In this document: positions 1 through 9,300 of the stretch, in pieces | How positions within the stretch are numbered: the stretch's first letter is position 1 | Layout: each line of letters starts with the position of its first letter | Assembly: GCA_023229545.1 (NCBI GenBank) | Contig: JALNZB010000004.1 | Span: 1 to 64,000, forward strand | DNA: 64,000 nt | Direction: 5' to 3' | Source: Sulfuritalea sp. | GTDB lineage: Bacteria > Pseudomonadota > Gammaproteobacteria > Burkholderiales > Rhodocyclaceae | Made by a program: the position numbers and the translations under genes | Notes under the pieces: generated by a model | Seen by the model: the letters and a program-made list of their open reading frames with translations, nothing else | What the model was told of the DNA's origin: nothing | The model's database searches: none

Positions 1-176
1 CCGCCGACATCGAGCCGCCGCCCGCCTTCGGCGCCAAGATCCGCGCCGATTTCATCGAGGGCATGGGCAAGATCGCCGGCAAGTTCGTCATCATCCTCGA
101 CATCCAGAAGGTGCTTTCGGTCGAGGAGATCGCCACCCTGGCTACCGTCGCCGAGCACGGCGCCAGCGAGGCGTGA
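1..176 (+). CDS. cheW: CheW chemotaxis coupling protein, C-terminal part (cut by window start)
   Basis: This is the last 57 or so codons of a CheW protein, which links chemoreceptors to the CheA kinase. The readable part (DIEPPPAFGAKIRADFIEGM, then a KFVIILDIQKVLS strand) is the end of the CheW beta-barrel. About 130 bases are identical to the end of the second cheW gene downstream (2523-2650). The two then diverge, so this one ends in EHGASEA while the other ends in EHGAEAGGTA. The pair looks like a recent duplication around the receptor gene. The start lies outside the window. Confidence 0.9.
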   Translation, partial: ADIEPPPAFGAKIRADFIEGMGKIAGKFVIILDIQKVLSVEEIATLATVAEHGASEA

Positions 177-255
177 GGCAATGGCATAAAAGTAGCAATA
201 ACAGCGTGGAAACTCCGATAGACCCTTTGCTGGAACATCAAGGAGGAGAAAAATC

Positions 256-2109
256 ATGACCCTGAAAATGAAACTCTCGTTGCTTCTTGCGGCCGCCATC
301 ATCGCCATGGCGGTGCTTGCGCTCATGCAGTGGAGCGGTGCGCGCACCCAGCACGCCCTGGCTGGAACGATGGAGACCCTGGACGAAAGTACCTCGATGG
401 TTCTCGAATTGCGCAAGCACGAGAAGGATTTCCTGATGAGGAGCGACCTCAAGTACGAGGCCGAATTTTCCAAGACCATGGAACAGATCGGGAAAAACCT
501 CGACCGCCTGGGCGAGGAGATGCGGGCGGCGGGAATGGATGCCAACCGCGTTGATGCATTCCGCCAGGTGCTGAAAACCTATGGCGACGCTTTCAAGGGC
601 ACCGTGACCGCCATGAAGTCGGTCGGGCTGGACCCCAACTCCGGGTTGCAAGGCCGCCTGCGCAAAGCCGTCCATGAGGCGCAAGCAGCGCTGGAAGAGG
701 GCAGGAACAATTTGTTGCTCAAGGATCTGCTCATGTTGCGGCGGGACGAGAAAGATTTTCTCATGAGGCTCGACATGAAATACGTCGAGAGCTTCAACAA
801 GAACTTCGCCTCCTTCATGGCCGACCTGAAAGGGTCGGAAGGCGGCGTGGCGCCCAAGATGAACCAGTACAAGACGGACTTCCTGGCGCTGGTCGAAGGC
901 TACAAGACGGTCGGGCTGACCCCCTCGGAAGGCACGCAGGGCGTGATGCGGAAAGCGGTGCACAGTACCGACGAATTGGTCCAGAAACTCGATGAGGAGC
1001 TGAGCAAGGCCATCGATGAGAAGATGGCGGCGTCGAACCGGAACAGCATGCTGGTTTCCCTGATCGCTGCGGTTGTGGTGATCGTGCTTGGCATTTTCAT
1101 CATCCGCAGCATCCTCCGGCAGCTCGGTGGCGACCCGGCCTACGTATCGGGAATCGTTCAGGAAGTCGCCGAAGGCAACCTGGCCGTCAGGATCGACACC
1201 GTTTCCGGAGACACCACGAGCATGCTGGCGGCCGTCAAGGGCATGGTGGCCAAGCTCTCGCAGATCATTAGCGAGGTCAACACCGCCTCCGAGGCCCTGA
1301 ACAACGCCGCCGGCCAGGTTTCGGCGACGGCGCAAAGCTTGTCGCAGTCCTCATCCGAACAGGCCGCCTCGGTCGAGGAGACCACCGCCAGCATCGAGCA
1401 GATGACGGCCTCGATCACGCAGAACACCGAGAACGCCAAGGTCACCGACAACATGGCGACCAAGTCCTCCGGCGAAGCCATGCAGGGCGGCACGGCGGTC
1501 AAGGAAACGGTGGAAGCCATGAAGTCCATCGCCGGCAAGATCGGCATCATCGACGACATCGCCTACCAGACCAACCTGCTGGCGCTGAATGCCGCCATCG
1601 AAGCGGCCCGTGCCGGCGAACACGGCAAGGGCTTCGCGGTGGTCGCCGCCGAAGTGCGCAAGCTGGCCGAACGCTCACAAGTTGCCGCGCAGGAAATCGG
1701 GGAGCTGGCCGGGTCCAGCGTCAAGATGGCCGAGCAGGCCGGCAAGCTGCTCGACGAGATGGTGCCGAGCATCAAGAAGACCTCCGACCTGGTGCAGGAA
1801 ATCGCCGCCGCCAGCCAGGAACAAAGCGCCGGCGTCGGCCAGATCAACGGCGCCATGGGGCAACTGAACAAGGCCACGCAGCAGAATGCCTCGGCTTCCG
1901 AGGAACTGGCTGCCACCGCCGAGGAAATGGGCGGCCAGGCCGCGCAGTTGCAGGAGTTGATGGAGTTCTTCAAGATCGAGGAGCAAGCAAGAGTCGGCGC
2001 TGGCGGCACGGCAAAGAAGGCGCGTCCGGCTGCGACAGCCGCGCCGACGCCGCATGCCGCGCGACAGGCAGCGGTGGCCGCTCCCGAAGGCGATTTCGAA
2101 CGCTTCTGA
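256..2109 (+). CDS. Methyl-accepting chemotaxis protein with helical bimodular-type sensor
   Basis: Inner-membrane chemoreceptor of 617 residues. There is an N-terminal membrane helix (about 8-25) and a long helical periplasmic region with two related stretches, HEKDFLMR and DEKDFLMR, about 110 residues apart, which suggests a helical bimodular (HBM) ligand-binding domain. A second membrane helix follows (about 264-285), then HAMP and a cytoplasmic signalling hairpin whose tip contains IAYQTNLLALNAAIEAARAG. The start is supported by AAGGAGG at 240. It lies between two cheW genes, so receptor and coupling protein are probably co-expressed. The tail after the signalling domain (residues about 578-586, RVGAGGTA) is encoded by a copy of the dispersed 25-bp repeat. 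The ligand cannot be told from sequence. Confidence 0.95.
   Translation: MTLKMKLSLLLAAAIIAMAVLALMQWSGARTQHALAGTMETLDESTSMVLELRKHEKDFLMRSDLKYEAEFSKTMEQIGKNLDRLGEEMRAAGMDANRVDAFRQVLKTYGDAFKGTVTAMKSVGLDPNSGLQGRLRKAVHEAQAALEEGRNNLLLKDLLMLRRDEKDFLMRLDMKYVESFNKNFASFMADLKGSEGGVAPKMNQYKTDFLALVEGYKTVGLTPSEGTQGVMRKAVHSTDELVQKLDEELSKAIDEKMAASNRNSMLVSLIAAVVVIVLGIFIIRSILRQLGGDPAYVSGIVQEVAEGNLAVRIDTVSGDTTSMLAAVKGMVAKLSQIISEVNTASEALNNAAGQVSATAQSLSQSSSEQAASVEETTASIEQMTASITQNTENAKVTDNMATKSSGEAMQGGTAVKETVEAMKSIAGKIGIIDDIAYQTNLLALNAAIEAARAGEHGKGFAVVAAEVRKLAERSQVAAQEIGELAGSSVKMAEQAGKLLDEMVPSIKKTSDLVQEIAAASQEQSAGVGQINGAMGQLNKATQQNASASEELAATAEEMGGQAAQLQELMEFFKIEEQARVGAGGTAKKARPAATAAPTPHAARQAAVAAPEGDFERF
1988..2012 (-). 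repeat. Dispersed 25-bp repeat, copy 1 (inside mcp)
   Basis: On the minus strand it reads GCCGTGCCGCCA then GCGCCGACTCTTG, a consensus-quality copy. It is in frame within the C-terminal tail of the chemoreceptor and encodes RVGAGGTA. Confidence 0.85.
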
Positions 2110-2136
2110 CCCAGGGACCCATTCAAGGAGATCGTC

Positions 2137-2709
2137 ATGGGACAAGTCGTTCAACAAACCACGGCAGCCGCCGAGAGAGCCGCCGGAAGGAATGCGGTGA
2201 TCGCGGCCAGCGCCGCCGAGATCGCCCAGTACCTTACCTTCCAGCTTTCCGGCGAGATGTACGCGGTGGGCATCCTCAACGTCAAGGAGATCATCGAGTA
2301 CGGCAGCCTCACCGAGATTCCCATGATGCCGGCCTTCATTCGCGGCGTGATCAACCTGCGCGGTTCGGTGGTGCCGGTGATCGATCTGGCCGCCCGCTTC
2401 GGCGGCCACCAGACGGAAACCTCGCGCCGCACCTGCATCGTCATCATCGAACTGACCACCGCCGACGAACGTCACGACATCGGCATCGTGGTCGATGCGG
2501 TGTCCGAGGTGCTCGAAGTCTCCTCCGCCGACATCGAGCCGCCGCCCGCCTTCGGCGCCAAGATCCGCGCCGATTTCATCGAGGGCATGGGCAAGATCGC
2601 CGGCAAGTTCGTCATCATCCTCGACATCCAGAAGGTGCTTTCGGTCGAGGAAATCGCTACCCTGGCTACGGTGGCAGAGCACGGCGCGGAGGCTGGCGGC
2701 ACGGCGTAA
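2137..2709 (+). CDS. cheW: CheW chemotaxis coupling protein
   Basis: Cytoplasmic adaptor of 190 residues joining receptors to CheA. A CheW fold runs from about residue 33 (QYLTFQLSGEMYAVGI) through the typical FIRGVINLRGSVVPVIDL segment to FVIILDIQKVLS. The first 30 residues form an Ala-rich extension. The ribosome site AAGGAGA precedes the ATG, 27 bp after the receptor stop. Its 3' part is almost identical to the truncated cheW at the window start. The last codons (AGGTA) come from a sequence matching half of the dispersed 25-bp repeat, which replaces the ending seen in the paralogue. Confidence 0.95.
   Translation: MGQVVQQTTAAAERAAGRNAVIAASAAEIAQYLTFQLSGEMYAVGILNVKEIIEYGSLTEIPMMPAFIRGVINLRGSVVPVIDLAARFGGHQTETSRRTCIVIIELTTADERHDIGIVVDAVSEVLEVSSADIEPPPAFGAKIRADFIEGMGKIAGKFVIILDIQKVLSVEEIATLATVAEHGAEAGGTA
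2692..2705 (-). repeat. Partial 25-bp repeat at cheW 3' end
   Basis: Only the GCCGTGCCGCCAGC half is present (minus strand). It forms the last codons of cheW, exactly where this gene differs from its duplicate at 1-176. It could be a relic or chance. Confidence 0.4.
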
Positions 2710-2740
2710 ACATGGCGAGAAACAGAGCCATTGCGCCCCA

Positions 2741-3844
2741 ATGAATGACGCTTGCAAAAATGCCGCGAATCCCGGGCCGGACACCGATGCCGCAACGTCT
2801 TTTGCGGCATGGATTCCCGACAAGGAAGAACGCAACGACATGATCGAAGTGGCCGCTTATCATATTGCCGAGCGTTCGGGGTTCGCGCTTAGTCCGCAGA
2901 ACTGCTGGGCTGCGGCGGAACATCAAATCGACTTGATGTTCGCCCTGAAGGAAAGCAAGAAAAAACTGCAAACGCTGGTCGATACGGCACTCGATGCCGT
3001 GGTGATGATCGATGCTGACGGAATTATTACCGACTGGAACCCCCAGGCAAGCCGAATGTTCGGCTGGTCCCGCGAGAAAATCATGGGCCAGCCGATCGCG
3101 ACCACGATCATCCCTCCCCGCTACCGCGATTCTCATGCTCACGGCATGAATCACTTTCTGGCTTCGGGCGAGGGGCCATTCATCAACAAGATGGTCGAGA
3201 CAGCCGCACTGCATCGCGAGGGCCACGAATTTCCCGTGGAACTGGCCATAGCCGCCGTCATGACGGAAGGAAAACCCGAGTTCAGCGCTTTTATCCGGGA
3301 CATCACCGAGCGCAAGCGCGCGGAGGCCGAATTGCGCGAGATGGCCACCACCGATTTCCTGACGGGACTGGCCAACCGGCGGCATTTCATGGCCAGAATG
3401 ACCGGGGAGATGGCGCGCTTGCAGCGTCTCGACAACCCGCATGCCGCCGTATTGATGCTTGATCTGGACCACTTCAAGCACGTCAATGACGCCCATGGCC
3501 ATGCCGCCGGGGATGCCATGCTCAAGCATTTTGCGGCGCTCATGCGCGACGAATTGCGCAAGATCGACAGCGTGGGCCGCATCGGCGGCGAGGAGTTTGC
3601 CATCATCCTGCCCGGCGCCAATCTGGATGAAGCCGGCGTCTTCGCTGAACGTCTCCGCCAGAAGGTGGCGACAACTCCGCTGACGCTGGATGGCCAGGTT
3701 ATTTCAATCACTGTGAGCATCGGTATTGCCGCGATGCGGGCAACCGACGCCAACGCAGACACGGCCCTGATTCGTGCCGACGAAGCGCTCTATCGCGCCA
3801 AGGAAAACGGTCGCAACCGAGTCGAATTGGAGACTGACAAATGA
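2741..3844 (+). CDS. Diguanylate cyclase with DUF2934, PAS and GGDEF domains
   Basis: Predicted to make cyclic di-GMP from two GTP. From the ATG at 2741 the protein has 367 residues. A short DUF2934-like segment comes first (about 30-66, AAYHIAERSGF), then a PAS domain (about 75-195) ending in a PAC-like FIRDITERKRAEAEL linker, then GGDEF (about 205-365). The active-site GGEEF is intact at 282-286. An RxxD inhibitory site (RKID) lies five residues before it, so product feedback is likely. An upstream in-frame ATG at 2495 lies inside cheW and is unlikely. The stop overlaps the start of the porin gene by 4 nt (ATGA), so the two are probably translationally coupled. Confidence 0.9.
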   Translation: MNDACKNAANPGPDTDAATSFAAWIPDKEERNDMIEVAAYHIAERSGFALSPQNCWAAAEHQIDLMFALKESKKKLQTLVDTALDAVVMIDADGIITDWNPQASRMFGWSREKIMGQPIATTIIPPRYRDSHAHGMNHFLASGEGPFINKMVETAALHREGHEFPVELAIAAVMTEGKPEFSAFIRDITERKRAEAELREMATTDFLTGLANRRHFMARMTGEMARLQRLDNPHAAVLMLDLDHFKHVNDAHGHAAGDAMLKHFAALMRDELRKIDSVGRIGGEEFAIILPGANLDEAGVFAERLRQKVATTPLTLDGQVISITVSIGIAAMRATDANADTALIRADEALYRAKENGRNRVELETDK

Positions 3845-5136
3845 TGAAAAAAGTATTGTTCCTGTCGCTGCTTGCCGGTGTCCTGCCCTTGTCTTCGCTG
3901 GCGGCCGACGAGGCGCCGAACTACGCCGAGGATACCCTCAGCGGCGACTGGGGAGGCGCTCGCAGCGCGATGGCCAAGAAGGGCTTGGCGCTGGATGTCG
4001 GCTACAAGGTCGATCTGCTGCGCAACATGAGCGGCGGTATCGAGAAGGGTGGCCGCCCGATATCGCATGTGGATATCAAGCTGGCGGCCGATTTCGACAA
4101 GCTGGTCGGCTGGTCGGGCGGCAGCGGTTACCTGAATTTCATCCAGAACCACGGCGGCAGGCTCAACGCGAACCAGGTGGGCAGTTTGACCGGCGTTTCC
4201 AATATCGAGGTGGGAACCAACACCAACCGTCTGCTGCACGCCTGGCTACAGCAGGAATTCGCCGATGGTCGCGGCGCGGTGCTGATGGGCCTCTACCCGA
4301 TCGATTCGGAATTCCAGGTGGTCGATTCGGCGGGGCTGTTCGTGCAGCCGCCCTACGGCGCCAGCGCGGATATTGCGCTGAGCCGTGGCCCGTCGATTTT
4401 CAATACCTCGGCCTTCGGTTTTCGCGGCAAGTGGTTCTCCGCCGATCGCAGCGCCTACGTGATGGGCGCCGTACTCGACGGCATCCCCGGCGACCCGAAC
4501 AATCCGCGCGGCACCCATGTCCGCTTTGACAAGGGCGACGGCATCATGTCGATTGTCGAGATCGGGCTCAAGCCGGGCGAGGCCCGCCCTGTGGCAGCCG
4601 CAGGCAAGGACGCACCAGCCGCCAAGACAGAAGCTGACGAGCGCACCGAGAAATACGCAGCCGGCCTGTGGCGCTATTCGTCCCGCGTCGATGATCAACT
4701 GGATTTCGAGGCGGACGGCGTGACTCCAGTCCAGCGCCGCAGCTGGGGCTGGTACGCGCTGGCGGAAAAAACCCTGTACCAGGGCAAGGGCGGCAGCGAT
4801 CTGGCCGGCTTCGTCCGCATCAGCGGCACCGACGGCGATTCCACGGCCATCAAGCAGGCGGTTAATGTCGGATTTCGCCTCAAGGCGCCGTTGCCCGGTC
4901 GCGACGAAGATGCGTTCGGCCTGGCCTACACCAGGGCGAGCCTGAGCGACAAGTGGCGCAGCGCGCAGGGCACCGATACGAGCGCGGCGGAAGATGCCTG
5001 GGAAATCACGTATCGCATCCAGGCCGGCAAATGGCTGGCGGTGCAGCCGGTCATCCAGCGCATCAACCATCCCGGCGGCGGCGCCTCGACTGCGGCGGCC
5101 AACATCGTCGGCGCCCGCGTCGAGATCGCGTTTTGA
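3841..5136 (+). CDS. OprB-family carbohydrate-type porin
   Basis: Outer-membrane beta-barrel protein of 431 residues. It has a signal peptide (MMKKVLFLSLLAGVLPLSSLA, cut near AADEA) and the OprB opening TLSGDWGGARSAMAKKGLAL, followed by alternating beta-strand sequence and a typical barrel end, ARVEIAF with terminal Phe. A Lys/Ala/Glu-rich stretch (about residues 248-270) is probably an extracellular loop. OprB proteins form sugar-selective channels, but the substrate here is unknown. It overlaps the upstream cyclase by 4 nt, which is unusual company for a porin and suggests that c-di-GMP signalling and porin expression are linked. Confidence 0.85.
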   Translation: MMKKVLFLSLLAGVLPLSSLAADEAPNYAEDTLSGDWGGARSAMAKKGLALDVGYKVDLLRNMSGGIEKGGRPISHVDIKLAADFDKLVGWSGGSGYLNFIQNHGGRLNANQVGSLTGVSNIEVGTNTNRLLHAWLQQEFADGRGAVLMGLYPIDSEFQVVDSAGLFVQPPYGASADIALSRGPSIFNTSAFGFRGKWFSADRSAYVMGAVLDGIPGDPNNPRGTHVRFDKGDGIMSIVEIGLKPGEARPVAAAGKDAPAAKTEADERTEKYAAGLWRYSSRVDDQLDFEADGVTPVQRRSWGWYALAEKTLYQGKGGSDLAGFVRISGTDGDSTAIKQAVNVGFRLKAPLPGRDEDAFGLAYTRASLSDKWRSAQGTDTSAAEDAWEITYRIQAGKWLAVQPVIQRINHPGGGASTAAANIVGARVEIAF

Positions 5137-5168
5137 CATCGCCGGGAGCGCCGACGCTGCGGTGAAAA

Positions 5169-6329
5169 ATGAGTGACGTAGGCCTCTCTGACCATGCCAT
5201 AAAAGGCGCGTTGCTGCTGATTGTGGACGACGTGCCGACAAACCTGAGCATGCTCGGCAATCTGCTGCGCGTCGCCGGCTATCAGGTGAAGGCGGCCAAT
5301 TCCGGGCGGACCGCGCTGCGTTATGCCGCCCAGGAGCCGCAACCCGCGCTGATCCTGCTGGATGTGATGATGCCGGACATGGATGGCTATCAAACCCTCG
5401 CTGCGCTGAGGAAAGACCCGGCCACACACGACATCCCGGTGATCTTTCTCACCGCGCTGGACAACGCAAAGGACGAGGAACGGGGCTTCCAGTGCGGCGC
5501 AGTCGACTACATCACCAAGCCGATCAAGCCGGATGTGGTCCTCGCCAGGGTGCGTAGCCAATTGCTGGCGCGAATGGCACAGAACTGGCTGCGCGATCAG
5601 AATGCGGCACTGGAGGCGGCACTGGAGGCGGAGGTGGCCCGGCGCATGGAAGAGACCGAACTGATCCAGACCGTCAGCATTCGCGCTCTGGCGAGTCTGG
5701 CCGAAACCCGCGACCCCGAAACCGGCAACCACATCCTGCGCACCCAGAGCTATGTGCGCCTGCTGGCTACCCGGCTGAAGGATCATCCCCGTTTCGCCGC
5801 CACGCTCGACGATGCCTACATCAAAAGGCTGGCCCACTCGGCGCCCCTGCACGACATCGGCAAGGTGGGCATTCCCGACTCCGTGCTGCTAAAGCCCGGC
5901 AAACTCACCGCGGACGAGTGGGCGATCATGAAGACGCATGCCCGGCTCGGCAGCGATGCGATCGCGTCGGCCGAGCGGGACATCGCCAAACCGGTGGAAT
6001 TCCTCGCGCTGGCCAAGGAGGTCGCCCGCTGGCACCACGAGCGCTGGGATGGCAAGGGCTACCCGGACGGCCTGATGGAAGAGGCGATCCCCCTTTCGGC
6101 CAGGCTCATGGCCCTGGCCGATGTCTTCGATGCACTGATCTCGAAGCGGGTCTACAAGGATGCGATGCCCTTCGGCGAGGCTCGCGAGGTCATTGCCGCC
6201 GAACGCGGGCGCCAGTTCGATCCCGACATCACCGACATATTCCTGTACGGCTTCGGTGAATTCACCGCAATTGCCGCGCATCATCGCGACGGCCCCAGAA
6301 GCGTCGGCGAGACGCCGGCCGATAAATAG
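5169..6329 (+). CDS. Two-component response regulator with HD-GYP phosphodiesterase
   Basis: Receiver domain (about 14-130; phospho-acceptor D65 in ILLDVMMPD) joined by a coiled linker to an HD-GYP domain (about 165-370). Metal-binding HDIGK is at about 228-232, and HHERWDGKGYPDG carries the GYP signature, so it should hydrolyse c-di-GMP when phosphorylated. Length 386 residues is normal for the RpfG-like class. It directly precedes a hybrid histidine kinase, 19 bp apart, which is the likely phosphodonor. Confidence 0.93.
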   Translation: MSDVGLSDHAIKGALLLIVDDVPTNLSMLGNLLRVAGYQVKAANSGRTALRYAAQEPQPALILLDVMMPDMDGYQTLAALRKDPATHDIPVIFLTALDNAKDEERGFQCGAVDYITKPIKPDVVLARVRSQLLARMAQNWLRDQNAALEAALEAEVARRMEETELIQTVSIRALASLAETRDPETGNHILRTQSYVRLLATRLKDHPRFAATLDDAYIKRLAHSAPLHDIGKVGIPDSVLLKPGKLTADEWAIMKTHARLGSDAIASAERDIAKPVEFLALAKEVARWHHERWDGKGYPDGLMEEAIPLSARLMALADVFDALISKRVYKDAMPFGEAREVIAAERGRQFDPDITDIFLYGFGEFTAIAAHHRDGPRSVGETPADK

Positions 6330-6348
6330 CCGGCGCTCCAACTCGCCC

Positions 6349-9300
6349 ATGAAGCACAGACTGCTCCATGCAATCCGGGACCGCCGCGCCCTCCTGCCGC
6401 TGACGCTGGCCACCACAGTCATCGTCGCCGTGACGATCACCGCCATTTTCTTTGTCATCGGCCATTACCGGGAAAGGGAAACCGCCCGCCTGCAAACCAT
6501 CGCCGACCTCAAGACCCGGCAGATCGGCGACTGGCTCAAGGAAAGACAGGGTGATGCCGAGTTCTTGCGGACCAGCGAAGTTATGGCCGAAAACTATTCC
6601 GGCTGGCGCGAGCGCGGCGATCGCGCCAGCCGCAATCAACTGCTCGACCGCCTCGAGCAGTTCCGCGTCAGCAAGCACTACGAAAGCACGCTGCTCTATG
6701 ACGCACAGGATGAACTGCTGTGGGATTCGACCGGCGGGACATACGCCGTCGACCCGAAACTGCGCACCGCGGCACGCCACGCCGTCGCCGCCAAGCGGAC
6801 GGGCCAGCCTGTCCTCTACCGCGATGCCAACGATCGCCTGCACCTCGATTTTGTCGCCACCCTCGCGGTGCGCGGCAACCGGCCCAACCCGCTCGTTATC
6901 TTCCACGTCGACCCGACGGCCCATCTATTCCCTATGTTACAAACCTGGCCAGTGCCCAGCGCCAGCGCCGAAACCCTGCTGTTCCGCCGTGATGGCGATC
7001 AGGTGCTGTATCTCAACGATTTGCGCCATCACCCGGATTCAGCGGCAAGCTTGCGCGTGCCGCTCGCCACCGGGAAGCTGATGACCGCCCGAGTACTGCG
7101 CGGCGAATTTGAGCAGGGCGACCAGATCTCGGGAGAGGATTACCGCGGCGTGTCCGTGCTCGGCGTGGCACGCGCCGTACCTGGCACCGACTGGTTCCTG
7201 ATCGCCAAGCTGGACCGAAAGGAACTTTTCCAGGAAGCCTGGCGCGATAGCGCCTGGATCGCCCTGGGGGCGCTGCTGAGCCTGATTGTGGCCATCGCCA
7301 TCGCCGTCGTCTGGCGCCAGCGCCTGGATCTGGCGGAATCCAAACGCAAGCACGAGGATCAGGCCGAGAAGCTGCGCGCCATGGAACTCCTCGATGCGCT
7401 GGTCGAAAGTGCGGAGGACGGCATCTTCGTCAAGGACATGGACGGCCGTTATCTGCTGTTCAACCGTGCCTGCTGCCGCAGGTTTGGCAAGACGCCCGAG
7501 GAGGTGCTGGGGCGAGACTGTTCGGCCTTCTTTCCACCCGAGGAGGCAGCAAGGCTGGCGGCCAACGAACGCCAGGTGATGGCGGAAAACCGTGCCATCA
7601 GCCACGAGGAAACCCTCACCACCGTGGAGGGACCCAGGGTCATGCATATCACCCGGGGGCCGCTGCACGACACCGACGGCAAGGTGATCGGCCTCTTCGG
7701 CATTTCCCGCGACATCACCCAGCTCAAGCGCAGCGAGGAGATGCTGCGCATGCTCTCCCTGGCAGTTGAACAAAGTCCGGAAAGCATTGTCATCACCAAC
7801 GTCGAAGGCCGGATCGAATATGTAAACGAAGCCTTCATCCGCACCTCCGGCTACAGCCAGGACGAGGTGATCGGCCAGAACCCCAGAATCCTGAACTCGG
7901 GCAAGGCGCCGCCCGAAACCTACGCGACGATGTGGAGCGCACTCGCCGACGGCCAGCCGTGGAAGGGTGAGTTCTACAACCGGCGCAAGGATGGCTCGGA
8001 ATACATCGAGTTCGCCATCATCACGCCCATCCGCCAACCCGACGGGCGCATCACCCATTACGTTGCGGTGAAGGAAGACATCACCGAGAAGAAGCGCGTC
8101 GGCCACGAACTGGATCGGCACCGCCATCATCTGGAGGAACTGGTGGCCAACCGCACCACCGAACTGGACGAAGCGCGACAACGGGCCGAGGTCGCCAATG
8201 CCGCCAAGAGCAGCTTCCTGGCCAACATGAGTCACGAAATCCGCACTCCGATGAACGCCATCGTCGGTCTCACCCACCTCCTGCGCCGCGGCCAGCCCAT
8301 ACCCGAACAGGCCGACAAACTGGATAAGATCGCCACCGCCGCCGACCATCTGCTGTCAATCATCAACGACATACTCGACTTGTCCAAGATAGAGGCCGGC
8401 AAGCTGGCGCTGGAACAGACCGACTTTTCGCTGACGGCCATTCTCGATCACACCCGTTCCCTGGTCGCCGAGCAGGCCAAAGCCAAGGGACTTGCCCTGT
8501 GGGTGGAGGCCGACGTCATGCCGATGTGGTTGCGGGGCGACCCAACCCGCCTGAGTCAGGCGCTGCTGAATTTCGCCGCCAACGCCGTGAAATTTACCGA
8601 ACAGGGCGCCATCACCCTGCGTGCCCACCTGCTGAAAGACAGCGACGATGAACTGCGCGTTCGCCTTGAGGTCGAGGACACCGGCATCGGCATCCCCGCC
8701 GCACAGTTGCCCAACCTGTTCCAGACGTTCGTCCAGGCCGACGCCTCGACCACGCGCAAATACGGCGGCACCGGCCTCGGGCTGGTCATCACCCGCCGCC
8801 TGGCGGAAATGATGGGTGGAGAAGTCGGCGCCGACAGTACGCCGGGCCGGGGCAGCACCTTCTGGTTTACCGCCCGCCTGCAACGCGGCCACGGCATCAT
8901 GCCCGACGCATCGACGCCCACCGCCGCCACGGACGCCGAAACGCAGCTGCGCCGGCATCACAGCGGCGCCCGGCTGCTGCTGACCGAAGACAACGCGGTG
9001 AACCGGGAGGTGGCCCTCGAACTGATTCACGCCGCCGGGCTCAACGCCGACACGGCGCAAGACGGCGTCGAAGCGGTGGCCATGAGCTCGGCCACCGCCT
9101 ACGACCTGATCCTGATGGATGTGCAGATGCCGCGCATGAATGGCCTCGACGCCACCCGGGCCATTCGTGCCCATGGCCAAAAGCGCAACGGCGCGGCAAC
9201 GCCGATTCTGGCCATGACGGCCAATGTCTTCGATGAAGACCGCAAGGCCTGCCTGGACGCGGGCATGAACGATTTCGTCGCCAAACCGGTGAATCCGCCG

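Noticed and set aside
177..255. Possible sigma-28 promoter (CCGATA near 215) before mcp
   Set aside because: There is no TAAA box at the usual spacing, so the match is too weak.
238..1335. Long antisense open frame opposite mcp
   Set aside because: It is a shadow of GC-rich coding DNA, with a His/Arg/Gly-rich product, no ribosome site and no family resemblance.
5138..5163. ATCGCCGGGAGCGCCGACGCTGC between porin and HD-GYP genes
   Set aside because: Only GCGCCGAC matches and both halves are otherwise different, so it is too weak to count as a copy.
7172..7196. GCCGTACCTGGCACCGACTGG resembling the repeat
   Set aside because: It lacks the CGCCAGCG core and encodes the conserved VPGTDWFLIAKL of the sensor domain.
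8824..8850. Repeat-like GAAGTCGGCGCCGACAGT in the histidine kinase
   Set aside because: It encodes EVGADSTPGRGSTFWF, a conserved kinase motif, so the resemblance is explained by the protein.
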